From NCBI GenBank assembly GCA_012032855.1, contig JAAUQA010000138.1, forward strand, positions 1-7,757: DNA of 7,757 nucleotides. Direction: 5' to 3'. Position 1 is the first letter of the stretch. Every line of letters starts with the position of its first letter. The position numbers and the translations under genes are program-made. The DNA is from Candidatus Competibacteraceae bacterium (GTDB lineage: Bacteria > Pseudomonadota > Gammaproteobacteria > Competibacterales > Competibacteraceae). Positions 7,148 to 7,757 of this stretch are shown here, in pieces. Under the pieces are notes generated by a model. That model made no database searches and had not been told where the DNA came from. It was given only the letters and a program-made list of their open reading frames with translations.

Positions 7148-7757
7148 TTAAGCAGCGATGCCGTTATGCCGTAACAACGGGTCGATACGGGGTTCCCGAC
7201 CACGAAACTCGACGAAATTAGTCATCGCGTCGCGGGAGCCGCCGACTTCCAGGACGCTTTGGAGGAATTGCGCTCCGGTGGCGCGGTCAAAATGCCATTT
7301 TCCTCAAATTTAGAGAAGGCGTCCGCCGATAGCACTTCCGCCCATTTATAGCTGTAGTACCCGGCTGCGTAGCCACCAGCGAAAATATGCGAAAACCCAT
7401 GCGTGAAGCGGTTAAACGGCGGTGGAATAATCACTGCCACTTGTCGGCGCACCTGGTCGAGAATAGCCAACACGCGGCCACCTTGGGAGGGGTCGTACTC
7501 GTGATGGACGCGAAAATCGAACAGGGCGAATTCCAGTTGTCGTACCATTGCATAGCGGATTGAAAATTCTTGGCGGCGATCATCCGCTGATACAGTAGGT
7601 CCGGGATTTGTTCTCCGGTTTCCCAATGACCGGCGAGCAAATCCAACGCTTCCCGCTCCCAACACCAGTTTTCCATGAATTGGCTGGGCAGCTCCACCGC
7701 ATCCCATTCCACGCCGTGGATGCCGGATACCGGCGAATAGTCCACCTGGGTTAATAA
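7148..7757 (-). CDS. prlC: Oligopeptidase A, C-terminal part, two frame breaks
   Basis: This is the last roughly 203 residues of an M3-family zinc metallopeptidase, oligopeptidase A, which degrades short peptides and cleaved signal peptides in the cytoplasm. The rest of the gene lies beyond the window end. Recognisable blocks are [20 protein letters not shown], containing the third zinc ligand Glu, then [43 protein letters not shown] with its His and Tyr residues, [11 protein letters not shown] and the C-terminal [17 protein letters not shown]. The HEXXH motif should lie just outside the window. Two frame breaks occur: at 7548-7549 (TT should be TTT on the plus strand) and at 7285-7286 (GG should be GGG). 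The repairs give AMQMVRQLEF and ILTRATGAQF, matching the E. coli spacing. The gene reads through to TAA at 7148. guaC starts 119 nt downstream and probably has its own promoter. Confidence 0.93.

Noticed and set aside
1..7757. CRISPR array, tRNA, rRNA, complete insertion sequence or defence system
   Set aside because: No regularly spaced repeats, cloverleaf, transposase or defence-type protein domains were seen on either strand.

Overview
The window looks like ordinary chromosomal DNA from a gammaproteobacterium. The evidence is an E. coli-type GMP reductase, an oligopeptidase A (PrlC) C-terminus close to the enterobacterial pattern, and a REC-PAS-GGDEF-EAL signalling protein of a kind common in environmental Gammaproteobacteria. 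A methylotroph-like relative (Methylococcales) is possible, but that is only an impression. I see no rRNA, tRNA, CRISPR array, complete insertion sequence or phage genes.

Layout, left to right: an AIM24-family protein (+, 101-916); a hairpin between convergent genes; an exported dienelactone-hydrolase-family protein (-, 965-1705); a divergent intergenic region; a multidomain c-di-GMP signalling protein (+, 2028-4138, three frame breaks); an AT-rich intergenic region with a good sigma-54-type promoter match; a small secreted protein of unknown function (+, 4409-4990) with a strong terminator; then three genes on the minus strand. In transcription order these are the 3' end of prlC (7757-7148, two frame breaks), guaC (7028-5992, one frame break) and an EamA/DMT transporter (5954-5110, one frame break). 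guaC and the transporter are 37 nt apart and probably co-transcribed. GMP reductase returns GMP to IMP. The transporter's substrate cannot be read from the sequence.

The most important observation is technical. Four conserved genes carry seven single-base frame breaks. Each is repaired by changing the length of a short homopolymer by one base: six are one base short and one is one base long. Every repair restores family-typical sequence and length; the repaired guaC, for example, puts its catalytic cysteine at residue 186, as in E. coli. The simplest reading is uncorrected homopolymer errors in the assembly, not four pseudogenes. I therefore annotate these as genes broken as sequenced. Gene models called directly on this sequence will be fragmented and misleading.

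I found no convincing new multigene system. The best biological leads are the secreted orphan protein at 4409-4990 and the sigma-54-like element just upstream of it.
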